Assembly (NCBI RefSeq): GCF_050947875.1
Contig: NC_134573.1
Span: 68,920,315-68,984,314 of the forward strand
DNA length: 64,000 bases
Reading direction: 5' to 3'
Origin: Dermacentor variabilis
Taxonomy: Eukaryota > Arthropoda > Arachnida > Ixodida > Ixodidae
Below the pieces are notes generated by a model. That model searched no databases. It saw nothing but the letters and a program-made list of their open reading frames with translations, and had not been told where the DNA came from. Made by a program: the position numbers and the translations under genes. This document shows, piece by piece, positions 50,703 through 61,637 of this stretch. Position 1 is the first letter of the stretch. Every line of letters begins with the position of its first letter.

Positions 50703-51732
50703 ATCTTAAATTCTCGTATCATCAACGAAGGCAGACAACACAGTATGCCACCAGCTAACCTTAATTCTTAACCTCACGTGGTCCTCCATTTCAAAAATGT
50801 TTTTCCTGCCTACTACTCAATTTAATATGCTCTTTCATATTTTCACGTTTATATCAACTGTACGACCCCCTTTTCGCAAATACACCTGCCCCCGTCCGCT
50901 TCTGCGCACGTCACCCTCCTATTTCTTATTCCGGTTTCGGTTCGCCCATCTTTTGTTTTGTCGGACATTATTCTGGTTAACCTCCCTGCCTTCTACTTTT
51001 CTCCTTCCTCAACACCCCCCCCTTTGTTTTGTCTGTTTTTTGTTATATATTTTTTTGAAACACCCTCACCAACACATTCCAAAGTCCCAGACGACAGCAT
51101 CCCTTTTTCGGCACCTCAGCCACACAGAGTATCTCCATTATACCGCCGTAACGACACCTACGTTGAGCTAACTGGGGCTAACGTCCCTTGAAAGACCATG
51201 CCGCAGCGTTCCAGTTACTTCATGCATTGCCCCCAAAGTCCTTGTCGCCATCTCAACTCCTTCAAGATTGCTCGATGCATTGCTGCTATGCTGCTAAAGT
51301 CACTCTTTCAACTGATGTCTTTTTGGGCCTTTTTTGGTACTCGCGCACTGACCGGCTGACCGGCTCTTCTAAAGCCACAAATATGCCGCCAACGACACCC
51401 ATGAATGCTCCCTAACCCCTCGCTTCCCCAGCACCCCCCCATGCCCCTCTTTTTCTTTTCTTGTTCTTTCTTTTTGTTTCTTTTCGGTGTCCCCCTACCC
51501 TTTTTATCGCCTTTTCTTTTTTTTCTTTTCTCCCCCCCCTTTCCACTCTCCCGCTCTTGACCCCTCGTCTTGGGAAGGAAGCTCACAGACGTCGGACGAC
51601 AGCGCTCATTACCTCTGAAGTCTCTCCCTTTACAACCAGCCGCTAGCGACAACACCCGCACGTGACGTCACTGCACTCACCTTTTAAAACTTTTAGTTTT
51701 AAAACTAACCTTTTAAACCTTTTAAAGGATGA

Positions 51733-51790
51733 CGAGGCCGCCTTTGACGAAGATAGGTGCTCCTATCGAAACATTGGGCAGCCTTTCTGA
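51733..51790 (+). ncRNA. Hammerhead-ribozyme-like motif, plus arm
   Basis: GGCCGCC, TTTGACGAA, GATAGG/CCTATC with loop TGCT, GAAAC, ATT, GGGCAGCC. Same layout as on the minus arm, with differences in loop II and in the outer stem. Confidence 0.5.
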
Positions 51791-51840
51791 GGCACCTTAT
51801 CCCTGTTTACAAACTTTGTACCACAGTGTTTCTTCCTTAT

Positions 51841-52997
51841 GGAAGTTAGCTAAAGTGCTTCCTCTTAGTAAATCCGGTGATAAGCAGTCTTTATCAAACT
51901 ACAGTCCGATTTCAATAACTTCAGAGTCATGCAAAATCTTAGAACATATCAGTCATAAAGACATAGTCCTTTTCCTGGAATCACATAATCAGCTGTCTAA
52001 CATACAGCGTGGGTTTAGGCGCAATTTTAGCACGACAACGCAGTTCAGTTTACGCATGATATTTTCCTTAAACTTGATGTTGGCAACCAGCTTGACGCTA
52101 TCTTTATAAACTTCTCTAAGTAATTTGACAGAGTATTACATTGTAAACTCCTTGCTAAACTTAACGCTGTACTACATAATCCTTATCTAGTTGACCGGAT
52201 TTTAAGCTTTCTTTCATTTCGTTCCCAGTTAGTTTCTCATAGCTCGACCGACTCTACTGCTATTGATATGACATCTGGAGTGCCCCGGGGCCCCGTTCAT
52301 GGGCCACTCCATTTTTTAATTTACATAAATGATTTGCCTGTTAACTTCTCTTCTTACATTCGTCTTTATGGAGATGATTGTGTTTTATATGAAGTTATTA
52401 ACTCTTTTGATGATCATTACCGCCTCCCGGAGTCATTTGCTAGGATTTACAATTGGTGCAGCGCCTGGAAAATGAACATTAACTTTGATAAAACCGTCCT
52501 TATAACCTTCTGTACAAAAATATTTTCCTTCTCTTTTTCATTACTCCTTCAATAACCGCGCTTGTGTATGGTATCTGAGTATAAGTATCTCGGTGTCATT
52601 TTTACGCATAACATGTCATGGGCTAATCACATTTATTCCTTTTTAACAAAGCACTGAAAAAATTTGGTTACCTACGTCGTACAAGATCCAACTCTCCTAA
52701 ATATACTAAGTTACTGTTATATAAATCGGTAATCCGTCCTGTTGTTAACTACGCATCTGTCGTTTGGAACCCTTATAAGCATTACGAGATTAACAAGGTA
52801 GAACACATTCAGAAAAAAAACCAAGATATGTATGTGACCGTTATAATCGTGACTTTTCGCCCTCTTCTGCACTTCGTTCCTTGAATTCAACTTCGCTCTG
52901 TTCACGTCACCGCATAGCATCGTTAGACTTCTTGCACAGCATCGTCAATTCTTGTCAGACTTTCAAAAAACAACTATACTAACCTCGCGCCAGAGTC
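51841..52997 (+). mobile_element. CR1-like LINE, continuation after the Penelope composite
   Basis: Resumes in RT: KLAKVLPLSKSGDKQSLSNY, SISITSESCKILEHI; a broken segment 52110-52260; then SGVPRGPVHGPLHFLIYIND and RLYGDDCVLYEV (normally FADDCVLY; GDD here) at 52268-52555; then remnants of the C-terminal region (VSEYKYLGVIFT at 52566; [16 protein letters not shown] at 52833 in another frame). Cut at 52997 by a CATC/CGTC microsatellite. Confidence 0.8.
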
Positions 52998-53051
52998 ATC
53001 CGCCCATCCATCCATCCATCCATCCATCCATCCATCCATCCATCCATCCAT

Positions 53052-53085
<34 letters not shown>

Positions 53086-53131
53086 GTCCGTCCGTCCGTC
53101 CGTCCGTCCGTCCGTCCGTCCGTCCGTCCGT
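52998..53131. repeat. Compound CATC then CGTC microsatellite
   Basis: About 16 CATC units to 53068, then mainly CGTC units to 53131. The unit changes by a single T-to-G-type step. Confidence 0.95.
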
Positions 53132-53146
53132 ACACGGCCTACGAAA

Positions 53147-53630
53147 GAGGCCGCGTTTCTACCAGAATCAGGTCTTCGTGGGATTTCGGTTACTTCGGTT
53201 ACGTGGGCTTCGTGGGTTACTTGTGGGATTTCGAATTCCTCTAGACTATTCTCTCTTCCATTATCGTGGGTGCCACTGGTACTGCACAAATCTCTATAGA
53301 ACTCCTCAGCCACTTGAACTATCTCATCCATATTAGTAATGATATTGCCGGCTTTGTCTCTTAACGCATACATTTGACTCTTGCCAATTCCTAGTTTCTT
53401 CTTCACTGCTTTTAGGCTTCCTCCGTTCCTGAGAGCATGTGCAATTCTATCCATATTATACTTCCTTATGTCAGCTGTCTTACGCTTGTTGATTAACTTT
53501 GAAAGTTCTGCCAGTTCTATTCTAGCTGTAGGGTTAGAGGCTTTCATACATTGGCGTTTCTTGATCAGAACTTCCGTCTCCTGCGATAGCTTACTGGTAT
53601 CCTGTCTAACGGAGTTACCACCGACCGTGG

Positions 53631-53640
<10 letters not shown>
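53147..53640 (-). mobile_element. RTE-type LINE fragment (endonuclease-RT linker)
   Basis: Minus-strand frame about 53640-53150: [78 protein letters not shown]. This is the segment between endonuclease and RT in RTE-type LINEs (compare the related EEFY...L region). It is cut on both sides, by microsatellites at 53131 and 53633. Confidence 0.75.

Positions 53641-53678
<38 letters not shown>
53633..53678. repeat. TA and TG microsatellite
   Basis: TA units at 53633-53661 followed by TG units to 53678. Confidence 0.9.
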
Positions 53679-53689
53679 AGCGCTCGCGG

Positions 53690-53790
53690 CCAGCTTTTCC
53701 GGTAAACATTACGGTTACATACGCTCCAGTTGCCGGGAAGCGTGAGAAGCAGTCAGGCATCTTTCGGTGCTATCGGGGGAGGGGGAGGAG
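53690..53790 (+). repeat. Dispersed repeat copy without the MITE insertions
   Basis: TTTTCCGGTAAACATTACGG continues directly into TTACATACGCTCCAGTTGCC, whereas at 3541/4400 the two halves are 858 bp apart. Confidence 0.75.
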
Positions 53791-54103
53791 GGGGCGTTTC
53801 ACTTTACAGGCGAAGCTTAAGTGTCTTTCAAATTTTTTTCCAATACGTACGCAAGTGGTCCATAGCGTTATTAGTCTGTTTTATGAGTGGTATAAAACTT
53901 AGACGGCTGCACTGGCAGAGGTACAACTACAACTGAGGTCAGATATTTCGGACATAACGGCAAGAATACGCCATGTTTACGTATGATGGCAAGATGGTAT
54001 GAACCGCAAGCAAGTATTCGAAAGTATCGCGCTGCAGTTATTAGCTAGGTTTCCCAATGTCCCAAGAGAACTGCGTTTCAGATATTTCATACTTTGGAGG
54101 TTT
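53791..54103. other. Non-coding stretch
   Basis: Weak similarity between 53900-54060 and 57745-57960 (CAGAxxTACAACTACAACTG, TTCCCAATGTC). No gene seen. Confidence 0.3.
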
Positions 54104-55621
54104 CACTTTCACTTTATTACCTTAAAGGCCCCACTGTGGGGGTATTATATAAGGGGTGGGTGTGCGAAAAGGAAAACACGTTGACCACTCGGGATGAGTA
54201 GTGAGCTCTTACAGTGTCAATGAAGGCGTGTGGGTTGGCAGTGGCCACGATCACGTGGGGAAGGCCGTTCCAACCTACAGTGGTACGTGGAAAAAATAGG
54301 AAGAAAAGGTGAGTATGTGGCTCGGGGATGACCAATACTTAGGTAATGTCCTGTACGAAGTGATGCGCGAGCTGGTGGTAAGATGTGAGGCATCTGATTG
54401 AGAGAACTATGATATATCTTGTGAATTAGGGATAGACTAGCGATGCGACAGCGACAGAAAAGTGGGGAGGGGCAGACTTGTTTCTGCCTTTAATGAAGAT
54501 ATGGTTATGTTGTTTTGAATACGATGAGTGGATGAACCTAGTAGTACGATTCTGCACCATCTTTAGCGCATTTATAAGACAAATTTGATCAGGGTTCAAT
54601 ATTGCTGGCGCATATTCGAGTTTAAGGCGGATTAGAGACTTATATGCGAGGAGTTAAACATGAGGAGAGGAGTTTCGTAAATGACATTTGAGGAAACCTA
54701 GGGTTCTGTTACTAGATGAGATGATGTTGGACACATGCGGAAGCCAATTAACATCTAGGGACGTAGTAACAGCTAGATATTTATGCGAATTAACTGTCGC
54801 CGTGCGAGTGTTAGCAAGTGTGTACGGTGAAAGGAGACGGTTACGAGAACGAGTGAAAGGCATTGCTTTACATTTAGTCGGATTTAAAACCATTAGCCAA
54901 CGATGGCACCAGTTTAGACTATTATTTATGTTGCGCTGCAGTGTGAACTGGTCGTTAGTGTTAGTTATTGGTTGGTAAATAACACCATCGTCTGCAAACA
55001 TGCGAATTGTGCAAGAAACTTCCAGAGGCAGATCATTTATGTACACTAGAAACAATATGGAGCCCTGGGGGACGCCAGATGATACGGGCACAGTGTTAGA
55101 GGTAGTATTATTGATGCATACAAACTGTGAACGGTTAGTAAGGAATTCTTTAATCCATCATAAGACAACTGGATACAAGCCCAAATGAGAAAGTTTAAGT
55201 AGTAAGCGTCGGTGGGGTACTGGACTCAAGCAAAATTGTGTCAGTCTGCATGTTAGTACCTAAGTTTGAGTGTACGTCATAAATAAATAGAGCTAACTGA
55301 ATTTCACAATATAGTCCCTTGCCAAAACCATGTTGTGATGGATGAAAAAAAATTGGAATCAAGGTAGTTCTTTATATGAATGTAAATGATATGGTCCATG
55401 ATTTTACGTAGTATCCTTGTTATGTAGATAGGCCGATAGTTTAACGCTGAAACTTCGTTACCTGACTTGTAGACCGGAACGATCTTGCCCACTTTCCATT
55501 CGCTTGGTAGAGTGCCCGAAGACAAAGACTGTGAGAACAACAAAGTTAAGAATGTGGCAGAAACATGCTTTGTGCTTTTTCATAGTTTAGAGGTGATTTC
55601 ATCAACACCAGCGGACGAAGA
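54104..55621 (-). mobile_element. CR1-like LINE, 5'-truncated
   Basis: Minus strand: SSSAGVDEITSKL at the 5' edge, WKVGKIVPVYKSGNEVSALN (RT), SSGVPQGSILFLVYINDL and RMFADDGVIYQPITNT (catalytic DD) in 55091-54654, SHKYLAVTTSLDVNWLPHVS, and a C-terminus with FFPRTTVGWNGLPHVIVAT (54260). The 3' end carries AATAAAGTGAAAGTGAAAC, a short direct repeat as expected for CR1-type tails. Confidence 0.8.
54654..55543 (-). pseudogene. CR1-like reverse transcriptase
   Basis: Two open pieces: 55543-55304 (SQSLSSGTLPSEWKVGKIVP, VSALNYRPIYITRILRKIMD) and 55091-54654 (FADDGVIY and following thumb). In between, frames shift. In SSGVPQGSILFLVYINDL the usual GxGPLLF is shortened, a small in-frame deletion. Confidence 0.8.
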
Positions 55622-56460
55622 CATAGATAGATAAACTTTTAATGGTCGAGGCCCATAGTCCAGTGCTCCGCTGGCTCTTGCTATCTTCTCATCTCTCTGT
55701 ATCAGCTTGAGCTGGTCGTCGAGGGCTGAGCTGGACAGCAGTGCCTCCCTCGTGGTGTATAGGGCTGTGGTATAGGGCTGGTGTGGCCCCGCACCACGGG
55801 CATTCGTCCCTGTAGGATGTGGGGTGTCTACGATGTAATATGTGTAGGTTCGTGTAAGTGCCTGTCTGGAGCCTACGCCAGGCAGTGGCATCCTCTGTCT
55901 TAGATTTCGATGGGGTGGTGGATATCGCAAGCGACTCCCTCTGTTGTAGTTCACGATGGCTGAATACTCGAGGTCTACAGGGTCCGGGCCTTCTGCAGCC
56001 GCCGTGGTGAGTGCTAGGTTATGCACGAATCCTCGAGCTGCTCTGTCGGCCTGCAGGTTGCCTGTGATGCCAGTGTGGACCGGTATCCAGATGATGGTTT
56101 AGGTGGTGATGCCCTCAGGGTCCTCCTTTTGTATTTCGGCTAGGACTTGTGCAATCTCCCAATTCTTCCCTGTAGGAAGTTGCGACAGGCCTGCTGGGAA
56201 TCCGTGAGGATCGTCAGTGGTTTGTTTGCTAGTTGGCCTTTGCGGATGACTAACGCGATGGCCAGCTTTTCGGCTTCCGTGATCGTGCAGGGGCGGGTCG
56301 ATGCAGAGGAGGTAACTTGGCCTCGGTGGTCGCATACCACTGCCACTGCGCCCTTGTTGCTTGTCCCATACATGGCGGCGTGCGTAAAACGGGCCGTGGT
56401 ATTGAACCTGAACGCTTTCTTCTGTACTGGGCCCTTGCTTTCCTCCCACCGGATTGTAGG

Positions 56461-56955
56461 TTAGGGTCCATGTTGCGTGGTATTGGCGAAACGTGATACC
56501 TGTCCTGGGAGTGACGAGGTATCGAGCAGGTTTCTTGGGTTCGTGTTGTTATAGCTTGGAACCCCAAGGTTTGTAGGACCTCCCGGCCCGTGCGAGTCCC
56601 CACAAGCCTGTTGTTGCGAGACGTAAACGGCTGCTGTCAGTTCGCTGAGGGTGTTGTGCAACCCTAGAGCCAATAATTTTTCAGTCGATGTACTCATCGG
56701 CAGGCGGAGAGTGGTCTTGAAAGCCATTCTCAAAAGTGTGTCGGCCCGCTTCGTCTCAGACTGAGTGAGATGGTAGTGAGGCAGGCTGTATATGATTCTG
56801 CTCACCACCAGGCTTCTGACCAGTCGGAGATTGTCCCTTTCCTTCATGCCTCTGTTCTTGGAAGTTACGCGGGAGATCATGCGTGATATCGCTTTGACCC
56901 TGGCTTTGAGGAGTGTAAGGGTGTGTGTGGCCCGCTGGTTGGACTGCAGCCCCAT
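56461..56955 (-). pseudogene. I-type LINE RT thumb region
   Basis: Open for 164 codons; ISRMISRVTSKNRGMKERDN, VSRIIYSLPHYHLTQSETKR, RLPMSTSTEKLLALGLHNTL match the same positions of the 14730-16214 and 24598-25818 frames. Confidence 0.8.
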
Positions 56956-57155
56956 GCCCTGAGCAATGGCTTCTCTGGTATGAGGTCCCGTTGAGGCGTA
57001 CCTCGAGTTTTCTTGTTAGGTCTGTGGGTACTGTGTGGTTACCAGGGCCGCGCCAGACTCGTAGGAGCTCAGATTTCTCGAGGGAGCATTGTAGTCCTCG
57101 TTGGCTAAAGTATTCTTGGATGAGATTCGCTGCAGTTTGCAGCCGTTCTTCTTTT

Positions 57156-57542
57156 TCAACGAGGGACCCTGTTGTGTTCCAGTGTTATGTCGCCTGCGCA
57201 GATTGCGTGACGAAGACCTGCTGCGTCCTGCAGTGTGCTTGCGAGGCCGATCATAGTGACGTTGAACAGCGTGGGAGAGATGACAGCACCTTGTGGTGTG
57301 CCCTTGTTGGGAGAGTGGTACACTGTAGTCTGAATCTCTCCCATCTTCAGCTCCGCCGTGCGGTGGCTCAGGAAGCTCTGCACATACTTGTAGGTTCGCT
57401 CGCCCCAGTTGGTGTTGGACAGCCCTTTTAGGATTCTTTGTTGGCTGATGTCAAAAACGCCTTTGATGTCGATTGCTACGAGGACGTATTCGCCGCTACG
57501 GAAAACATTGCTGAGGACTTCTTCCTTGAGTTGGAGTAGCAC
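57156..57542 (-). pseudogene. I-type LINE RT palm fragment with mutated catalytic motif
   Basis: The palm holds DIKGVFDISQ with the first Asp, then GTPQGAVISPTLF, then CAGDITLEH, in which one Asp of the ADD pair is Gly. Insertion/deletion follows at about 57160. Confidence 0.8.
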
Positions 57543-57645
57543 AACTTGTGTGGACAGGCCTGCGCGGAAAACGAAAATGGTGTCCGGCAGGTGTTTGTTA
57601 TCTTCTAAGTGTCTCTTAGTCTCGTGTTTATAATTTAGGTTTTCA

Positions 57646-59021
57646 ATTAGTGATGCGACGCCTTTGGCCCGAATATTTATAGCAATAAATTACGCACGGA
57701 AGCACCCTAAAGTGTCATGAGCGTGTCTAACGATTGGGGAAGAACTGAGCCCGCTGCCCTGGCAGAACTACAAACGACGCCAAGACCAAATTCAGCGGAA
57801 ATTGGTGGTACGCTATGGAAACTTTCTGTGCGAACTGTATTGCTGTTATATCAAACACAGTTTTTGTAAAAAAATATTATTTAAGTGTTCGAGCGTGTGA
57901 TACAGCCGCTTTTAGCGAGCAATGCTTCCCAATGTCACGACATAGCTGTAGGTTACAACAGGATTATATTTCGTGGAAAGAGGAGGGGGGATCATGGTAT
58001 GGTGCAACGCGTGGCGAAATGTTTACATTCCTGGTTCAGTTAGCATCGTTGCAAATAATTACCGAGAGGTCGCTTTTTGGCCCCATTTTCATTTGCCATA
58101 AGGCTTTCCATTAGTTGGTTTCAGCGGTGTCCTCAGTGAAGCAGACTTGGCACTTTGTTTATATTTGGCGAAAATAAAGGGTACAGTATGGGTAATGTGT
58201 AGGTAAACTTCAAAGAGAGGGGAATAATTATGACATTTGCAGTAAATTACGCATGCAAGCGATCCGGAGCTTTACAAATGCGCTTTACGAACAAAGTAGA
58301 ATTTATTCAGCAGCTCTAAGAGAACTATGAACCCAACCGGTATCAAATCTAGTGAAAAAAAAAAAAACTGAATGGAGTGGGGATTAGGAAGGATGGAGGA
58401 AGGTAACCACGGTAAATGTTATGACGATCGAAGTGACATATGGGTTGATGAATTACCGGCTTTTTAAAGATTCCCGCAAGAAGTGCTCCAAAGCATTATG
58501 CAGGGGCAAGGTTTCAAACGAAACAATCATATATACGGGCAACTTTTTAAAGCATGCAATGTAATTACAGGGAACAACGCATTTAAGACGAAAGCCTTAA
58601 GTGGCTCCTATACCCCCTATGGTCTGGAAAACGCGGCGTGCGGTACAGGAGGTCACGTGAGCTCGCCTCGCGCAGGCACGCGCTCGTGCCACTGCTCGCG
58701 CGTTCGTCGTCCTCGTCTTCCACAGCTGGCTCCGATGCCGCTCATCATGCTAAAAAGGCAAGACTAATTAACATGGAATTAATTTAGGCGCGCGAACCCA
58801 TGACCTTCGGTGTGAAGGCGAAGTTAATTAAGACAGAATTAATTAAGATATACTTTATTAAGGCGCTCTAAACCACGACCGTTGATGTTAATTAAGACAC
58901 TCTTACCCACGGCCTTTGAGGGCAGGAAACAAGTAATATGAAGTAACGATGCCGTCGAATGAGAATGTCAAGTAATTTAATGAATGTCTCTTGAGCGGGC
59001 AGGCTTTTGCCTTCACCCTCT
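57646..59021. other. Non-coding stretch with a short tandem repeat
   Basis: 58768-58930 contains repeats built on TTAATTAAGACA and a CCACGACC/CCATGACC-type block (three diverged units). 58355-58368 is poly-A. No gene recognised. Confidence 0.4.
58768..58930. repeat. Diverged minisatellite, units of about 50-60 bp
   Basis: Units start near 58768, 58825 and 58886; each has an AT-rich TTAATTAA part and a (C)CCAxGxCCxTTG part. Confidence 0.5.
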
Positions 59022-59248
59022 AAAAATTATGGGGTTTTTTATGTACCACGATCTGATTATGAGGCACGCCGTAGTGGTGAACTCCGGGAATTTGGACCAC
59101 CTGGGGTTCCTTACCGTGCATCTAAATCAAAGCGCATGGGTGTTTTCGCATTTCGCCCCCCTTGAAATGCGGCCGCCGTGGCCGGGATTCGATCCCGCGA
59201 CCTCGTGCTTAGCAGCCCACACCACAGCCACTAAGCAACCTTGGCGTA
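59022..59248 (-). mobile_element. tRNA-derived SINE
   Basis: Plus strand ATTATGGGGTTTTTTATGTACC, GAGGCACGCCGTAGTGGTG, TTTCGCCCCCCTTGAAATGC, GGGATTCGATCCCGCGACC, GCCACTAAGCAACC; same order as the copies at 39434 and 47287. The target duplication is not clear (CTAAA on both sides at best). Confidence 0.85.
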
Positions 59249-59381
59249 CGCTAAAGGGACCGTCAAATTTATTGCAACTGTTCGAAAGAAACAGCTTCGC
59301 TGGAAATTGGATTGAAATTCTCCAAGGTCGCACACGTCTGCTGTCTTTTTCAGAGCGCAGCTCTCAAGGCACGTGCACACA

Positions 59382-59564
59382 CTAGCGGAAAAGCGCCCGC
59401 GGCACGCCGGCGGCGGCATGACGCAGCTGCGGCTGAGTGGCAACGCCAACCGCCGGCGAGCCGCTGCGGCAGTCACGTGACAGCATGAAAATCTCGCCTC
59501 CTCTCTTACTCTGCGTGCATTCCCACTTGGCAGCATTACAGCTTGGTACGATACAAAACTGCAC
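59382..59564 (-). other. Small minus-strand open frame, uncertain
   Basis: 60 codons beginning MQFCIVPSCNAAKWECTQSK. The C-x4-C near the start recalls THAP-type zinc fingers, but the later conserved Trp, Pro and the C-x2-H pair are not seen. Probably not a gene. Confidence 0.15.
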
Positions 59565-59610
59565 ACTGCTGCTTTCCTGATACTCACACCCCTCTATTTG
59601 GTAAACTTAC

Positions 59611-59731
59611 AAACATTTCATGGTTAGGAACATAGTTCGAGGGGACCTGTTGTCATTATGGTGACTGTTGAACTTCTTATGGCTTGGCGTGGGCAGCTTG
59701 CGGACCGCTAATCTCTCTTTTGTCCATCTTC
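59611..59731 (-). CDS. Internal exon of an unrecognised gene (exon B)
   Basis: Acceptor TTCTCTTTTCAG|GA (59732/59731) and donor TGTTT|GTAAGT (59610) are both close to consensus. 121 nt, open in one frame: RWTKERLAVRKLPTPSHKK then FNSHHNDNRSPRTMFLTMKC, basic and without a recognised domain. It joins in phase to exon A upstream. An AATAAA downstream at about 59260 could be a polyadenylation signal. Confidence 0.5.
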
Positions 59732-59848
59732 CTGAAAAGAGAAATGGTGGAATCATGACAAATATACAAGCGAAAATGGTGAAACAAAAGTTAGTCAAAT
59801 AAATGAACAAATCATGGTTCATTCAAGGTGAAGTGTTCAGAAACATAC

Positions 59849-59952
59849 CTTGCGAGGATGCTGGCCCAGTGGTGACACCTTCACTGTTGACTTGTACGTG
59901 CAGAGACAATAGAGTCCAAAGGGGTGAACAAATATGAGCAGTGTCTTCGAGG
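59849..59952 (-). CDS. Internal exon of an unrecognised gene (exon A)
   Basis: Acceptor TTTCTCCTACAG|CC (59953/59952), donor CGCAAG|GTATGT (59848). 104 nt; the frame LEDTAHICSPLWTLLSLHVQ then VNSEGVTTGPASSQ ends one base into a codon that exon B completes as Gly. A second frame is also open here but hits a stop eight codons into exon B. Product unknown; could also be a non-coding transcript. Confidence 0.5.
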
Positions 59953-60650
59953 CTGTAGGAGAAAGAAAAAATAGCCTCAATTACTATGGAGGAAGCGTGG
60001 GTGAGTTTGTGATTCATGTATGACTGAGAACATTGCAGAAAAAGCTCCATGAGAAAAAAATCACACATACACACAAAACTGTTTTGATGGTGCATTTCTT
60101 TCAGTGGTGTCCTTGTGTGGGCTGTACTTAGTGAATCTTCGATTAGATGAATTTTTTTTGCCAGATACTAGGTAATAAACAGAGTAATTTTGTTATTTAC
60201 CAAATGCAGTTAATCCAATTGTATCACCGGAAGTACCTTTGGACTAATGTGTAGTGAATTTATCGCAGCGTATCATTCATGTAGAAACAGCCAAAACTAT
60301 TTATTATTTATGTTGTACTCTGAGTGGAGAATTTTAGCAGTGTGGCAACATAACCAGCGCCTTGTTTGAATTCCCTTTGAAGACCAATAACTTTATAATT
60401 ACTGTTTCCCACTTTTAAGAAATAACTACCGGAATATGTTTTAGCCGCTTAGCACACAAATAAATTCAACGTTGAATATGCGAAGCAGTGCTTTTTTACT
60501 GACCGGTGCACAACCCCGACGCTGCAAGGTTATTCCGTTTTCGTGGGTGGTTTCCTAACGGACTGCGCTCGGTTTCAGCGACGAATTTGAACGCTAACTA
60601 GCACGTGTTTTAAAAACAACACGTGATTACGCGACCAGACGCAGCAGCCC
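59953..60650. other. Non-coding, probable intron of the unrecognised gene
   Basis: AT-rich; contains the near-palindrome CACGTGTTTTAAAAACAACA/CGTG at about 60602-60625. No further exon assigned. Confidence 0.35.
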
Positions 60651-60675
60651 GATGCCAGTGAAACGCCGCCCAGCT

Positions 60676-61131
60676 TACCAAATTCGCCGTCTTTAAACAC
60701 GGTAGCTCGATGGCGGCTATCGAATGTTGGACGCACACACTGACGGAAATATTGTTGTGATCTAATTGAAATTAACCTGCGTGATGCTGCTCAAAGAAAA
60801 AGACCACCCCGTTCGCAAACATTACCGCCGTAGAATTTGAATCGATGAACGGCACATATTGCAATCGATACCAATGGGGTGCTCCATATCAGATGTCAAT
60901 GAGGTCTCGATACCTTTATTGAATAAAACAAATACTTTAATAACAGAAGTCCACTACAAACAACTGTCTACTTATTTTGTAACAAAATGACATCTTAACT
61001 ATGTGTGTCGGTTATTATATGTACATACTAGATAAAAAAATCAGCCGGGCTGAGCGCCCCTAGCAGAAAAAATACAAATTAAAGTATTTTTCGTCCTCTA
61101 TGGCGATCGTTGGAACTCAGCAGAGGAGAAA
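60676..61131. promoter_or_regulatory. Possible divergent promoter region
   Basis: A strong minus-strand donor (GAATTTG|GTAAGC, at 60682-60687) lies on one side and a strong plus-strand donor (GCTATTG|GTAAGC, at about 61378) on the other, each preceded by GC-richer sequence that could be first exons. The block between is AT-rich. This pattern fits two divergent first exons, but no TATA or start was identified. Confidence 0.25.
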
Positions 61132-61377
61132 ATGAAATTTATCGGGGAAGCCGTGTCCCGTAGAACTTTCGCGGCCGAGTGTATACGTCTCGCCAAGCGC
61201 ACCACACTCGGCGCCTATCCACTGCTTCGTTCGACGTCGAGTACACCGTCACTGGAACGGGGGACTTGAACGTCGAGGCTGTTTGCATCGGACGCTGGTG
61301 CGAAAAGGCCCTTCCTTGTCGCGCAGTTGCACGGAGCCTGCGCATAGATGGGGACAGTGCTTGGACAAAGCTATTGG
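61132..61377 (+). other. Possible first exon, plus strand
   Basis: ATG at 61132 (GAAAATGAAA) opens 45 codons, MKFIGEAVSRRTFAAECIRL, basic and Arg/Ser/Thr-rich like a mitochondrial presequence, with a stop at 61267. The donor GTAAGC at 61378 lies beyond the stop, in a different frame that is open over 61180-61661. Either a UTR exon or a small error; weak evidence. Confidence 0.2.
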
Positions 61378-61465
61378 TAAGCATATTTCCCACGACAGCG
61401 ACTGAAAGCCAGTACCTAGCTAATTTGCCAATTACAAAACCAGGCCGACATATGTGCACAGATAT

Positions 61466-61637
61466 TGTTACGCGCATAAGACTGTTTATAAGATGTATTT
61501 GCAAAGAGAGAGAGAGAAAGAGAGAGAGAGGGAGAGTAGTTGACGGAGATGGAAGAGACCCCGGCCAAGCTGCGTTGATTTTTCGTCGTCTTCGAGAGGA
61601 TGGAAGTGGCTTTCCTTCTTCACTTCACCGTAACAAC
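61466..61637 (+). repeat. Candidate solo LTR
   Basis: Starts TGTTACGCGCATAAG, ends CTTCACCGTAACA (TG...CA with matching TGTTACG/CGTAACA ends) and has a TATA-like GTTTATAAGATG 23 bp in. The length (172 bp) is like the Gypsy LTRs of this window and the start TGTTACG matches the LTR at 34546. No flanking duplication is evident. Contains a GA microsatellite (61505-61534). Confidence 0.4.

Larger units (their letters stand above)
46919..51827 (-). mobile_element. Penelope-like retroelement composite, head-to-head arms
   Basis: A minus-strand arm (50014 down to 46919) carries RT and GIY-YIG endonuclease regions and a 3' untranslated part. A plus-strand arm (50015-51827) carries only the GIY-YIG region and the same 3' part. 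The outer ends of the arms are inverted repeats of each other (GATAAGGTGCCTCACAAAGG at 46975-46994 versus CTGAGGCACCTTATCCC at 51787-51803). Partial inverted or tandem copies at insertion sites are typical for Penelope-like elements. The composite sits inside the CR1-like LINE. A SINE at 47287-47524 is inserted in the minus arm. Confidence 0.85.
55622..57645 (-). mobile_element. I-type LINE, 5'-truncated within RT
   Basis: Minus strand starts in RT (HLPDTIFVFRAGLSTQ) at 57645. 57542-57156: VAIDIKGVFDISQQRIL (normally ALDxKGAFDNVxxxxIL), GTPQGAVISPTLFNVTMIGL, and ICAGDITLEHN where the catalytic ADD reads AGD. Thumb at 56955-56461 (RVTSKNRGMKERDNLRLVRS). RNase H remnants at 56373-56140 (KLAIALVIRKGQL, ILTDSQQACRNFLQG). 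The C-terminus at 56026-55622 ends ALDYGPRPLKVYLS and the 3' tail is a TCTA repeat (about 55622-55634). Same family group as 13577-19331. Confidence 0.85.

Noticed and set aside
59382..59564. THAP-type zinc finger
   Set aside because: Only the first C-x4-C is present; the conserved Trp, Pro and final C-x2-H are missing.
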